Positions 9,010 through 16,809 of a DNA stretch of 36,884 bases are shown here, piece by piece. The notes beneath the pieces were generated by a model. That model did no database searches. It was not told where the DNA came from and saw only the letters and a list, made by a program, of their open reading frames with translations. The position numbers and the translations under genes are program-made. Every line of letters begins with the position of its first letter. Within the stretch, counting starts at the first letter, position 1. The DNA is from Bacteroidales bacterium. GTDB taxonomy: Bacteria > Bacteroidota > Bacteroidia > Bacteroidales > UBA7960. The stretch lies in contig PWKN01000189.1 in NCBI GenBank assembly GCA_003559735.1, positions 1 through 36,884 of the forward strand, in the 5' to 3' direction.

Positions 9010-11787
9010 TCAATCAACAAGCTGGTACCCGTTTTCGATTCCTTTCCTGACTGCAGGTATGCCCTGTTTCATCCACAGGGGCATGGCTTTGTCTTTCAGG
9101 TAGTGATCGAAGAACTGGTTCATCCTTATACTGAGGTCCACCATATTTGGCCTGCGTGTCAGGTTGTGCGCCTCATCGTTGTAGTTGAGCATCCAAACTG
9201 GCTTATCAAGCCTTCTGAGCGCCATAAAGTATTCGATGCCCTGGGTCCATGGCACAGCGCCGTCTGCATCATTATGCATCATCAGCAATGGGGTGTTTAC
9301 ACGGTTGGCGAAAAACACCGGTGAGTTCTCTATGTATTGCATGGTTTTATTCCATATAGTGCCACCAATGCGACTTTGGGTCTCTTCATACTGATATATG
9401 CGGCTCATCCCGGTAATCCACCTGATGCCACCATAGGCGCTGATCATGTTGCTGACGGGAGCACCGGCCATGGCAGCCCTGAACATATCTGTCCGCGTAA
9501 CCAGCCAGGCGATCTGGTAGCCGGCCCAGCTCTGGCCCTGGATACCGATCCTTTCGCGGTCGATGAAGTCGAATTGGTTCAGCATGGCTTTGGTGCCGCT
9601 CACGATGGCGTCATAGGCACTCTGACCGGGATACCCGATCCGGTAATGAATGTCAGGCACAAATACGATGTAGCCGTTGCTCACATAAAATGACCTGTTG
9701 ATGGTTGACCGGCTGGGTGAAGGCACCTGATGAAGATGCAGTCCGTCGGAAGACCGTTCATAAAAATACACGATCATGGGATGTTTTTTGGTGGTATCCA
9801 GGTCCTCAGGCGTATAAAGAAGTCCCTGCAGCGGTTCATTCCCGAATGAATGCCAGTCAACCAACCGCACACTACCCCACAAGTATTGATCCTGCTGGGG
9901 GTTGGCATCGGAGATGCGCCGGGGGTTATTGAAAAACATGTCGCTCACCCACAGGTCGGGATAGGTTGTAAAGCTGCTTTTCCGCCATAGGAGGAGATCG
10001 GCATCTTGGGCCTTTAGCGGACGATGGTAGCGGACATCGTCCATTGTCATGCGCTTCGGGTTACCGGGCTGTTGCATGTTGACGGAATAAAAACCGCTTT
10101 GTTTGGTATAGATGTGAAAGGCTTGCAAAAGTATGCGGTCGCGCCGGCCAACAGGTTTGTTGTCAGGGTCAGGATCAACGTACCTGAACCGGATTTGATG
10201 TTCACGGCCATAACCCCCTGTAAGCAAAACTGGTGACTGCTTGCCGGTGGGATCCACCTTCCATATGTCAAATCGGTCGTAGATCAGCACATGGCTGTCT
10301 TCTTCCATCCAGCCTCCAATGCCGTAGGGATCGGGATCGCCTGGTGCGTCGTGCAGCTCATCGTAAAGAGGGTGGTGAATCGCCGTAGTGATATTTGTTT
10401 TCTTCAGCTCCCGGGTTGAAAGGGAGTACCAGTGCTTGTCAGCCTGATTGTAATAAATCAGGAAGTTGCCTCCGGGCGATAACCTTGCATCTCCGGCTGT
10501 TGACAAATGTACCGAACCGCGGTGTTTTTCCAGGGCAAGCTGGCGTTCACCTGTTTTGATGTCTACCAGGTAAACATCCCGGTAGTCGCCCGACTTAAAT
10601 GAGTTTGGGATAAGGTATGACAGCTTTGATTCACCCATCTCCAGGCGGCCATCGCCGGACTGGCATGTGGTGATGTCTGGCATTTGCCTGTCGGCAAGCT
10701 GAACCATACGCCTGTCATTAAAATGGAACACGGCCGTATAGGTCCTGTTCTTTTCATCTTCTTTCCGGACCAGTTGCATGGGCTGAATGAGGGGATCACG
10801 GTAATGCCAGACGTCCAAACGGTGCCGTTCTTCCGGGAGAAGAGTGTCTTGCGGTTCAGCTTGTGGGATGGGGGCTGTGCCAAAAAAAAGCCGTTGCTTG
10901 TCGCCGGCAAATGTTAAGGGTGCGTGGTGCGACGGACCCCATCCATCGGGCATCCCTGCAGTATTTGCCGATACGATCGCTGTTGCCATGTCCTCCTCTC
11001 CACTCCAGTAGTGGATCGAATAGTCATATGGTTCTTCCCTGTTTTCTGTATAAAGAAATGCCACCCGACTGCCCTCTTCATCGATGGTGATGTTGTGGAA
11101 CTGTCCCGCCCCACTGAATATGTTTTTTTTTGTCTGTTGCCTGGTATCAAACAGAAACAGAGCTGCGTCTTCCCTGTCTCCTTTTTCCCGTAAAAAAGCC
11201 ACAAGTTGTCCGTTGGCTGAAATGGCATAGCTGGTCACCCTTTCAAAACGGTGCCTGGTTTCGTCAATGGGATTGAATATGACCAGCTCAGCACCTTCCA
11301 GTGTGTCGCCGGGTGCTTCGGATTTGTGGAATGCCATCCAGGTGGACATCCTTTCGGCAACGGCAAAGGAGGCTACATGTTCAAACACTCTGCTTTTGTC
11401 ATCATACAAACGGCGAATGCCCAATTGATCTTCCGGCATCCATTTTGTGTTGCTGTACTCCTTCCTGGCTTGTCTGACAACCTTTTTTTCAGGCCTGATC
11501 AGGTAAGCAATGTAATCAGAACCGGCCGAAAATACGGCATGCTGGCCCCTGGCCACCGTATCTGTTGCACCGGTTTGCAAATTCACCAGTATTAAACTGC
11601 CATCGCCATTCTGGGGGTTCAGCTCATAAGAAGCCCATCGTCCGTCGTTCGACAGCTGTTGCCGTGCAATGTTTTTCCAGTCATCGTACACCGAATGGTC
11701 AAGAGGCACCCTGGTTCCATAGACACACAGCGGATAAACAATGCCCAGTATCATGGCAATAAATAAAACCAGCGTTTGTTTGTTCAT
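9010..11787 (-). CDS. Secreted S9 family (prolyl oligopeptidase-type) peptidase
   Basis: A 925-residue serine peptidase with an N-terminal hydrophobic signal sequence (about residues 5-24), so probably periplasmic or exported. The N-terminal two thirds are repetitive beta-structure expected of a propeller. The C-terminal ~250 residues form the alpha/beta-hydrolase domain with a complete triad: Ser753 in GQSWAGYQ, Asp842 in HNDADGAVPW and His874 in NDEAHNL. S9 peptidases cleave short peptides, often after Pro or at N-terminal dipeptides (DPP/acylaminoacyl-type). The exact specificity here cannot be assigned. It lies 85 bases after the TPR gene on the same strand and 152 bases before proC. Nothing suggests damage. 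Confidence 0.92.
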   Translation of the reverse strand: MNKQTLVLFIAMILGIVYPLCVYGTRVPLDHSVYDDWKNIARQQLSNDGRWASYELNPQNGDGSLILVNLQTGATDTVARGQHAVFSAGSDYIAYLIRPEKKVVRQARKEYSNTKWMPEDQLGIRRLYDDKSRVFEHVASFAVAERMSTWMAFHKSEAPGDTLEGAELVIFNPIDETRHRFERVTSYAISANGQLVAFLREKGDREDAALFLFDTRQQTKKNIFSGAGQFHNITIDEEGSRVAFLYTENREEPYDYSIHYWSGEEDMATAIVSANTAGMPDGWGPSHHAPLTFAGDKQRLFFGTAPIPQAEPQDTLLPEERHRLDVWHYRDPLIQPMQLVRKEDEKNRTYTAVFHFNDRRMVQLADRQMPDITTCQSGDGRLEMGESKLSYLIPNSFKSGDYRDVYLVDIKTGERQLALEKHRGSVHLSTAGDARLSPGGNFLIYYNQADKHWYSLSTRELKKTNITTAIHHPLYDELHDAPGDPDPYGIGGWMEEDSHVLIYDRFDIWKVDPTGKQSPVLLTGGYGREHQIRFRYVDPDPDNKPVGRRDRILLQAFHIYTKQSGFYSVNMQQPGNPKRMTMDDVRYHRPLKAQDADLLLWRKSSFTTYPDLWVSDMFFNNPRRISDANPQQDQYLWGSVRLVDWHSFGNEPLQGLLYTPEDLDTTKKHPMIVYFYERSSDGLHLHQVPSPSRSTINRSFYVSNGYIVFVPDIHYRIGYPGQSAYDAIVSGTKAMLNQFDFIDRERIGIQGQSWAGYQIAWLVTRTDMFRAAMAGAPVSNMISAYGGIRWITGMSRIYQYEETQSRIGGTIWNKTMQYIENSPVFFANRVNTPLLMMHNDADGAVPWTQGIEYFMALRRLDKPVWMLNYNDEAHNLTRRPNMVDLSIRMNQFFDHYLKDKAMPLWMKQGIPAVRKGIENGYQLVD

Positions 11788-11872
11788 TTCTGTAGATTTT
11801 TATTGAATAATTTCTTCATTTGGGTTGTCCGTTTCTGAGCAGGGGCAGGAGTTCGTCCCGCACCCACCTGAA

Positions 11873-12592
11873 TTACGGTTCAAACTCCAGCGCTTTCTCC
11901 AGTGTTGTGATGGCTTCATCATGACGTCCTGTCTCTTTGTATGCGTTTGCCAGCGACACCAAAGTGCTAAGGTACAACCATCGGTGGTTGTTCTGCATGT
12001 CCTTTTCAAACAGATCAACTGCTTGCCGGTAATATTCGATGGATCGGTCCTTTGACCCCCCGAATATTGCCGGTGCATAAAACAACATATGACCCTTTTC
12101 GAGATAACCCCTGGGGTAACTGTCATCCATATCGATGGCCTCATCGATCAACCGTCCGCTGGGCCTTCCCAGGCTTACACTGCGCAGGGGATTGAGGCTT
12201 ATGCGGTAGGCATACAGGGATGCCCTGAATAATTTGGACGGCACGGTGTATCCCGGAACATCTTCCAGCATCTCCAGGTATTTTTCCTTCTTATTCAAAA
12301 TGTCCCTTGCTTCGTCTTTTCTTTTAGTTCCAAGGTAATAACCCGTCAGTCCGTATTGGGCCAGGAGAATATCATACAACAATGCAGGGTTCGGATTCTG
12401 GTTGTATTCAAACTCCATGGTTTCCAGTGTGCTTTCCCAGAGCGACATACGGTCAGTTACATATGCACGGTACACCAGGTTCTGAAAGGTGGTACTCCCC
12501 GTTTTCCCGCCAGACGGCATACTCCAGGATGCCATGCCTGAAAGAATGAATAACAACAAAAGTCCTATCCGGATATGATGCGACCTTTCCAT
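11873..12592 (-). CDS. Exported TPR-containing protein of unknown role
   Basis: A 239-residue protein with an N-terminal signal sequence (about residues 8-25, ending near SWS). The rest is helical, with tetratricopeptide-like segments, clearest near the C-terminus (SLANAYKETGRHDEAITTLEKAL). The central part (ARDILNKKEKYLEML, IDEAIDMDDSYPRGYLEKGHML, GGSKDRSIEYYRQAVDLFEKD) resembles TPR proteins annotated as hypothetical in Bacteroidota. Its start overlaps the 3' end of the glycosyltransferase gene by 28 bases, so the two are co-transcribed and it may belong functionally to the carotenoid operon, perhaps as a scaffold. That is inference from overlap only. Confidence 0.75.
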   Translation of the reverse strand: MERSHHIRIGLLLLFILSGMASWSMPSGGKTGSTTFQNLVYRAYVTDRMSLWESTLETMEFEYNQNPNPALLYDILLAQYGLTGYYLGTKRKDEARDILNKKEKYLEMLEDVPGYTVPSKLFRASLYAYRISLNPLRSVSLGRPSGRLIDEAIDMDDSYPRGYLEKGHMLFYAPAIFGGSKDRSIEYYRQAVDLFEKDMQNNHRWLYLSTLVSLANAYKETGRHDEAITTLEKALEFEP

Positions 12593-13659
12593 TTGTTTTT
12601 TTTGTAGATTATATTATGTATTGACCTAAACACCAGGATAATAAGTGATAACTGCTGAACCGGGGCAGCCAACAGGTTGTGTGCGATATGCTGTTTGCTC
12701 GCAGCGGACACGATTGTCCGTATCAGCAGGGTAGTGCAAAGGAGCAGAACAGCCCGGAGCGGACCCATGGCAAGGTATACCGGGACTACCCCAAAAGAGG
12801 TGATTGCGGTAAACGTGATGGCTGTAAGCGGACTGGATCCAAAAAAGGCCATCACATTCTTTGAAAAACCATTGACAGCTTCTGCAAAGGAAGCATACAT
12901 CCGGCATCGTACCTGTCCGCCACTCAGGATGGTGTGTGTCTGCAACCCGCTCCTTTTCATATACCGGGCTATGGCTATGTCTTCTGCCACACTGTTTTTG
13001 AATTTCTGGTGAAACATATGGTTCCTGTAAGTTTCGGCGCAGATCATCAGAAACTGTCCGTTTGCAGCTGACAGTGAGGGGAAACGGCTGACCCTGGTCA
13101 GTATTAATGGCAGCAGGCTTACCAGTATCCAGTTCATCAGGGGTACGATCAATCGTTCACCCCATGTTTGCATGATCTGTTGCGGAAATACAGACAACAT
13201 GTGTAACTGCTGTTTTTCAAAGTGTGCTATGGCGTTGCTTATCAGCGTTGTTTTCATCCGCACGTCGGCATCAACAAAAAGAAGAAGATCTCCCCTGGCA
13301 TGCCTTGCAAGCTGGTGACAGGCATGGTTCTTGCCCAGCCACCCTTCAGGCAGTTCCTGTCCCTTAACCAGCCTGATCCGTTTATCGTTATCTGTATAGG
13401 AGCCGGCAATTTCTGCAGTTTTGTCTTCCGACAGATCATCGTAAACAATGGCTTCCCACTGATCGTGATCCTGGCGGATGATGTCTTCCAGCAAAAGGGC
13501 AATGTTCTTTTCTTCGTTCCGGGCGGGGATCAACACCGATGTCAGTTGTTTCTTTCGGGGGACAGCCGGTTGAAGCCATTGACGCATCAGCAGGTTGCTT
13601 AAAGCAACCAACAGGCGCAAGCCGGTAAAAACCCATACGACCATTGCCAGAATAATCAT
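12565..13659 (-). CDS. Glycosyltransferase family 2, carotenoid-type (CrtQ/CruC-like)
   Basis: A membrane-anchored GT-A glycosyltransferase of 364 residues from the chosen start. It has an N-terminal membrane helix, the nucleotide-binding start PARNEEKNIALLLEDI, a DxD-like metal site LLFVDADV, an acceptor-side ED motif (NSVAEDIAIARYM), GGQVRCRMYASFAEAVNGFSKN, and a hydrophobic C-terminal third with two or three membrane segments. The architecture matches the diaponeurosporenoate-type glycosyltransferases of carotenoid clusters. With CruF- and CrtD-like genes upstream, the likely role is adding a sugar to a 1'-hydroxyl carotenoid. I prefer the ATG at 13659 over 13692/13689 because the first codons of the longer version contain an exact -7 element (TATATTTG), and the membrane helix begins at 13659. 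It overlaps the TPR gene by 28 bases. Confidence 0.82.
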   Translation of the reverse strand: MIILAMVVWVFTGLRLLVALSNLLMRQWLQPAVPRKKQLTSVLIPARNEEKNIALLLEDIIRQDHDQWEAIVYDDLSEDKTAEIAGSYTDNDKRIRLVKGQELPEGWLGKNHACHQLARHARGDLLLFVDADVRMKTTLISNAIAHFEKQQLHMLSVFPQQIMQTWGERLIVPLMNWILVSLLPLILTRVSRFPSLSAANGQFLMICAETYRNHMFHQKFKNSVAEDIAIARYMKRSGLQTHTILSGGQVRCRMYASFAEAVNGFSKNVMAFFGSSPLTAITFTAITSFGVVPVYLAMGPLRAVLLLCTTLLIRTIVSAASKQHIAHNLLAAPVQQLSLIILVFRSIHNIIYKKNKWKGRIISG

Positions 13660-13678
13660 CGGTTGATCAATAGAGCTG

Positions 13679-13709
13679 CAAATATACATCAATCTGTGTT
13701 CATGGTAAA
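13679..13709 (-). promoter_or_regulatory. Candidate promoter of the glycosyltransferase gene
   Basis: On the - strand TATATTTG (forward 13679-13686) matches TAnnTTTG exactly. TTTA, one off the TTTG -33 element, lies 19 bases further upstream. It sits in the 138-base gap after the acyltransferase gene and would give the glycosyltransferase-TPR pair its own transcript start. Confidence 0.4.
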
Positions 13710-13797
13710 GTATGTCCGGGTTCCTTACCGGTGGTTAATACACGGAACAGTCTGTTTCGAGCCATCATACGGATAAAAACACCGGCCAAAACAGGCT

Positions 13798-14484
13798 TCA
13801 CCCTCCGGTATGGCGGTCACGGTCCTGTTCGTTGACTGCCTCCTTCAAAAAAGCATTATACGCCTTTTCAGCCGATTCAGCATCATAAAAGGACAATGCA
13901 CCTGTATGAGGTCCCGGTCCCCCATCCATGCAGAACAGTTTGTTTCGTTCCTGCCTGGCAACGGCCAGATAAATATTAAGGGACGGCTTCCTGTATTCGA
14001 AATAATCACACAGGGTAGCCATAAACACAATTTGCAGCCGGTCGCTGGCATTGTCAATAATCCGGAACCACCCTTTTTCAAATTGCAGCGGGTAACGGTG
14101 TGATGACTGAAACGTTCCCTGTGGGAAAAGCAACAACATATTGCCTGGTTGTTGAAGGATCGCTGATGCGTAATGCAGTGACTGAAAGGCGCTCCTGCTC
14201 TTCTTTTTAATGGAAAAGGCGCCGAGCTTCCCGAGAAATGGACGCTTCTTCAATTCTTCTTCAAGCATCATCACATGAAACCTTCGTTGCAACACCTTTT
14301 TGTTCACCTTTCGGGCAACAAAACCATCCCACCAGCTTGAGTGATTGGCGATCAGGAGCACCGGACCGTCTGTCAGGGCGATGCGCTTCTTCAGACTGAA
14401 CGTTCTGAATCTCCTCCGCATGAGCAAGCCAAAGAGCATATCAATAAACACTGCATGCCCATGACTGTGGTTGGCTTTGAACAT
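13798..14484 (-). CDS. PlsC-type acyltransferase of the carotenoid cluster (CruD/CrtO-like role)
   Basis: A 228-residue protein of the glycerolphosphate acyltransferase (PlsC) superfamily. The catalytic HX4D motif is NHSSWWDG (His48, Asp53), and the substrate-binding motif is LLLFPQGTF, in the place of the usual FPEGT. The N-terminal part is basic and weakly hydrophobic. It sits one base after the CruF-like gene and before the glycosyltransferase. By analogy with green sulfur bacterial CruC/CruD and staphylococcal CrtQ/CrtO, the likely job is esterifying the carotenoid sugar with a fatty acid. A general phospholipid role cannot be excluded from sequence alone. Membrane-associated at the cytosolic face is the family norm. 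Confidence 0.8.
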   Translation of the reverse strand: MFKANHSHGHAVFIDMLFGLLMRRRFRTFSLKKRIALTDGPVLLIANHSSWWDGFVARKVNKKVLQRRFHVMMLEEELKKRPFLGKLGAFSIKKKSRSAFQSLHYASAILQQPGNMLLLFPQGTFQSSHRYPLQFEKGWFRIIDNASDRLQIVFMATLCDYFEYRKPSLNIYLAVARQERNKLFCMDGGPGPHTGALSFYDAESAEKAYNAFLKEAVNEQDRDRHTGG

Positions 14485-14485
14485 G

Positions 14486-15139
14486 TTACAGGAATCTGAG
14501 GGTAATATTCAGCGCAAGGAAGAATACAAGCATCACACCAAACAGCCAGGGAGCAACACGGTTGCCGGTTTTAATCCTGGCCAGGTGCATGGCTGCGAGG
14601 AAGACGAGTGATATGATCAGCCAGGCCTGGTAGTTCTGCAGCGGAACAACACCACCCTGCCAGTGCCACATGTCGAGACGCATGGCAACCGGTTCCATCA
14701 CAAAATCGAAAACCACCATGAGGACACCCCCAGCCAGGGCTTTCAGTGGCCAGAACAGCCGGGTTTCTTCCATGATGGCATACACACAATATGTGAGCAT
14801 CAGCCAGTTCAGTCCAATTATTAACGGGGTGCCAAAGGCCTTTAATCCCAATGCACTGCCATACCAATAGGTACCGAACACGTGTCCGGTGAGCACCCCA
14901 AGTACCTCAATCAGATACCCGGTAATGGCTATAAAGAGGAGTACAATTGCATCGGTTGAATGCCATTTGCGATGAAAGAACAACAGTATGGCAGCACTTA
15001 ACAGCAATGACAATGGCATCAGGCTGATAAAAAAGCCCCGTGTTGAAGGGAGAGAAAGTCCGATAAAACCTACCAGATAATACAATACGAAGAAATATCC
15101 TGCAAAACGGGCTGCTCTGCTTCTTTTTGATGTGGTCAT
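14486..15139 (-). CDS. cruF: Carotenoid 1',2'-hydratase, CruF family (DUF422)
   Basis: A 217-residue integral membrane protein with about seven hydrophobic segments. Family hallmarks are the EVLGVLTGHVFGTYWYGSALG segment (about 77-97), GTPLIIGLNWLMLTYC, the acidic VFDFVMEPVAMRLDMWHW and a conserved NYQAWL loop. CruF enzymes add water across the C-1',2' double bond of carotenoid psi ends, producing the tertiary hydroxyl that CrtD needs and that is later glycosylated. It is sandwiched between crtD (10 bases upstream) and the acyltransferase (one base downstream), so it is translated from the same message. The family call is strong; substrate (lycopene-like or gamma-carotene-like) is not determined. 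Confidence 0.85.
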   Translation of the reverse strand: MTTSKRSRAARFAGYFFVLYYLVGFIGLSLPSTRGFFISLMPLSLLLSAAILLFFHRKWHSTDAIVLLFIAITGYLIEVLGVLTGHVFGTYWYGSALGLKAFGTPLIIGLNWLMLTYCVYAIMEETRLFWPLKALAGGVLMVVFDFVMEPVAMRLDMWHWQGGVVPLQNYQAWLIISLVFLAAMHLARIKTGNRVAPWLFGVMLVFFLALNITLRFL

Positions 15140-15149
15140 AACAGATGAT

Positions 15150-16634
15150 TTAATGGTTGATATTATTTGTTTTACTGATCTCTTTGTCGACGATCATGGC
15201 TGAGGCCAGGCATAACGGAATGCCACCGCCGGGATGCACACTCCCTCCTGTAAAATAAATGTTTTTTATTGACTTAATGAAATTTGCATGACGGTAAAAG
15301 GCAGAAAACTTATTGTTGGAGCTGGGGCCATACAACGAACCCCTGTATGAGCCTGTATCTGCCTCTATGGTGCGTGGGTCGGCAACCGATTCAGTGACTA
15401 TGTGCCGATCGATGCTGATCCCCAGCATACGATTGATCTTGTCAATTATTCCGGAACGCGCCATGCTGATCATAGCCTCCCAGTCTTGTCCGTTATTCTC
15501 CGGTGCGTTGATCATCACATACCAGTTTTCATGACCCCCGGGTGCATCTGAAGGCACCTCTCTGGCACTGATAAAGATATACACAGTGGGATCGGCAGCA
15601 ATGGACTTATGCGTGAACAGATGGTCAAACTCCTTTTTGTAGTCATTGGAAAACAAGATGTTGTGCAATGACAACTCCGGGAAACTGCCCGACACCCCCC
15701 AGTAGAAGATCAGTGCAGATGTTGACCGTTCAACCGAAAGTTGCCTTTTTGGGAACGGGTGCCGGGGCAATAATTTTTTGTACAGGGTAACAACATCCGC
15801 ATCACTTACGATCAGGTCGAAAGGGATGGTTGTTCCTGCAGCACGCAGTGCCACTGCCCTTTTACCTTTGGTGATGATCTCTTCTGCAGGGGTGTTAAAA
15901 AGGAATTGCACCCCCATGTCAGAAGCCAGCCGGGTGAGCGCATCAACGATCTGATACATGCCTTTTTCAGGGAAAAAAGCCCCTGTGTTGTGTTCAAGGT
16001 GGGGGATGATGTTCAGCGTGGCGGGGGTCCGGTATGGATCTGAACCGTTATAGGTAGCATACCGGTCAAACAGTTGAACGATCTTAGGGTCCCGGAACCA
16101 ACGGCTGTTTTTCTTATGCATGGTGGTCCACACATCCAGTTCATGCAAGTACACCAGGGATCTTCTGTATGATGGAAGTGCCAGGTTGCTTATCCGGTGG
16201 ATGGAGTTGAACAGAAATACTTCACTGGTAAGATCGTAGAGCCGCTGGCTCTTTTTAAGAAAAGCGGTTATCCGGCTGACAGGAACACCTGTCTGGCGCT
16301 CCACTTCTTCAGAAAACCTGGCAGGATCCTGCCATGCAACCAGCCTGGTGCCATCCTCCCAAAAGTATTTACAGCTGGAATCGAGCAGATGGTAAGAGAA
16401 ATAATCACCAGGATTCTTGCCACACAGGGTAAACAGGCTGGTAACCATTTCCGGCAGGGTAAACAAGGAGGGTCCCGTGTCGAAGCGGAACCCATTATGC
16501 CTGCGTTCAGAGAGCTTGCCGCCGGCTATCGGACCCTGCTCAAAGACAACAACATCATAACCCCTGGCTGCCATGCGAATGGCCGATGCTATTCCGGCAA
16601 TGCCTGAACCAATCACGGCAGTTCGTTGTTTCAT
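15150..16634 (-). CDS. crtD: Carotenoid desaturase, 1-hydroxycarotenoid 3,4-desaturase type
   Basis: A 494-residue flavoprotein of the phytoene desaturase family. It has an N-terminal dinucleotide-binding motif (VIGSGIAGIASAIRMAARGYDV), the substrate-region sequence FRFDTGPSLFTLPEMV, CKYFWEDGT, and a C-terminal FAD motif YFTGGSVHPGGGIPLCLASA. The DTGPSLFT and KYFWEDGT blocks are, to my knowledge, characteristic of Bacteroidota CrtD rather than CrtI. The pairing with a CruF-like gene immediately downstream fits, because CrtD acts on 1-hydroxylated carotenoids. It is transcribed divergently from crtI, with a palindrome over its promoter. A second CrtI-like function is possible, so the CrtD label is likely rather than certain. 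Confidence 0.83.
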   Translation of the reverse strand: MKQRTAVIGSGIAGIASAIRMAARGYDVVVFEQGPIAGGKLSERRHNGFRFDTGPSLFTLPEMVTSLFTLCGKNPGDYFSYHLLDSSCKYFWEDGTRLVAWQDPARFSEEVERQTGVPVSRITAFLKKSQRLYDLTSEVFLFNSIHRISNLALPSYRRSLVYLHELDVWTTMHKKNSRWFRDPKIVQLFDRYATYNGSDPYRTPATLNIIPHLEHNTGAFFPEKGMYQIVDALTRLASDMGVQFLFNTPAEEIITKGKRAVALRAAGTTIPFDLIVSDADVVTLYKKLLPRHPFPKRQLSVERSTSALIFYWGVSGSFPELSLHNILFSNDYKKEFDHLFTHKSIAADPTVYIFISAREVPSDAPGGHENWYVMINAPENNGQDWEAMISMARSGIIDKINRMLGISIDRHIVTESVADPRTIEADTGSYRGSLYGPSSNNKFSAFYRHANFIKSIKNIYFTGGSVHPGGGIPLCLASAMIVDKEISKTNNINH

Positions 16635-16690
16635 TTTTATGTGGGATAAGATATCAGCGAATACCAGTACAAATATGGATCATTGCCAGG

Positions 16691-16723
16691 CAAAAATACA
16701 TAGTATTGCAACGGATTGCAATA
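16691..16723 (-). promoter_or_regulatory. crtD promoter overlapped by a 20-base palindrome
   Basis: On the - strand TATTTTTG (forward 16691-16698) matches the -7 element TAnnTTTG, and TTG lies 20 bases upstream as a -33 element. Overlapping this is an inverted repeat, TATTGCAA-CGGA-TTGCAATA at 16704-16723 (8-4-8, perfect arms), covering the spacer and the -33 element. That is the layout of a repressor or MerR-type activator site. It lies between crtD and crtI and could control both, although I found no convincing -33/-7 pair for crtI on the + strand. Confidence 0.55.
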
Positions 16724-16809
16724 TATTCTTTATATTCACGGCTGATTTGTGCCTGGATGGGGAGGGAGTCATTCTGGCGTGACGGCGATGAACCAAAAAC
16801 AAGAGACAG

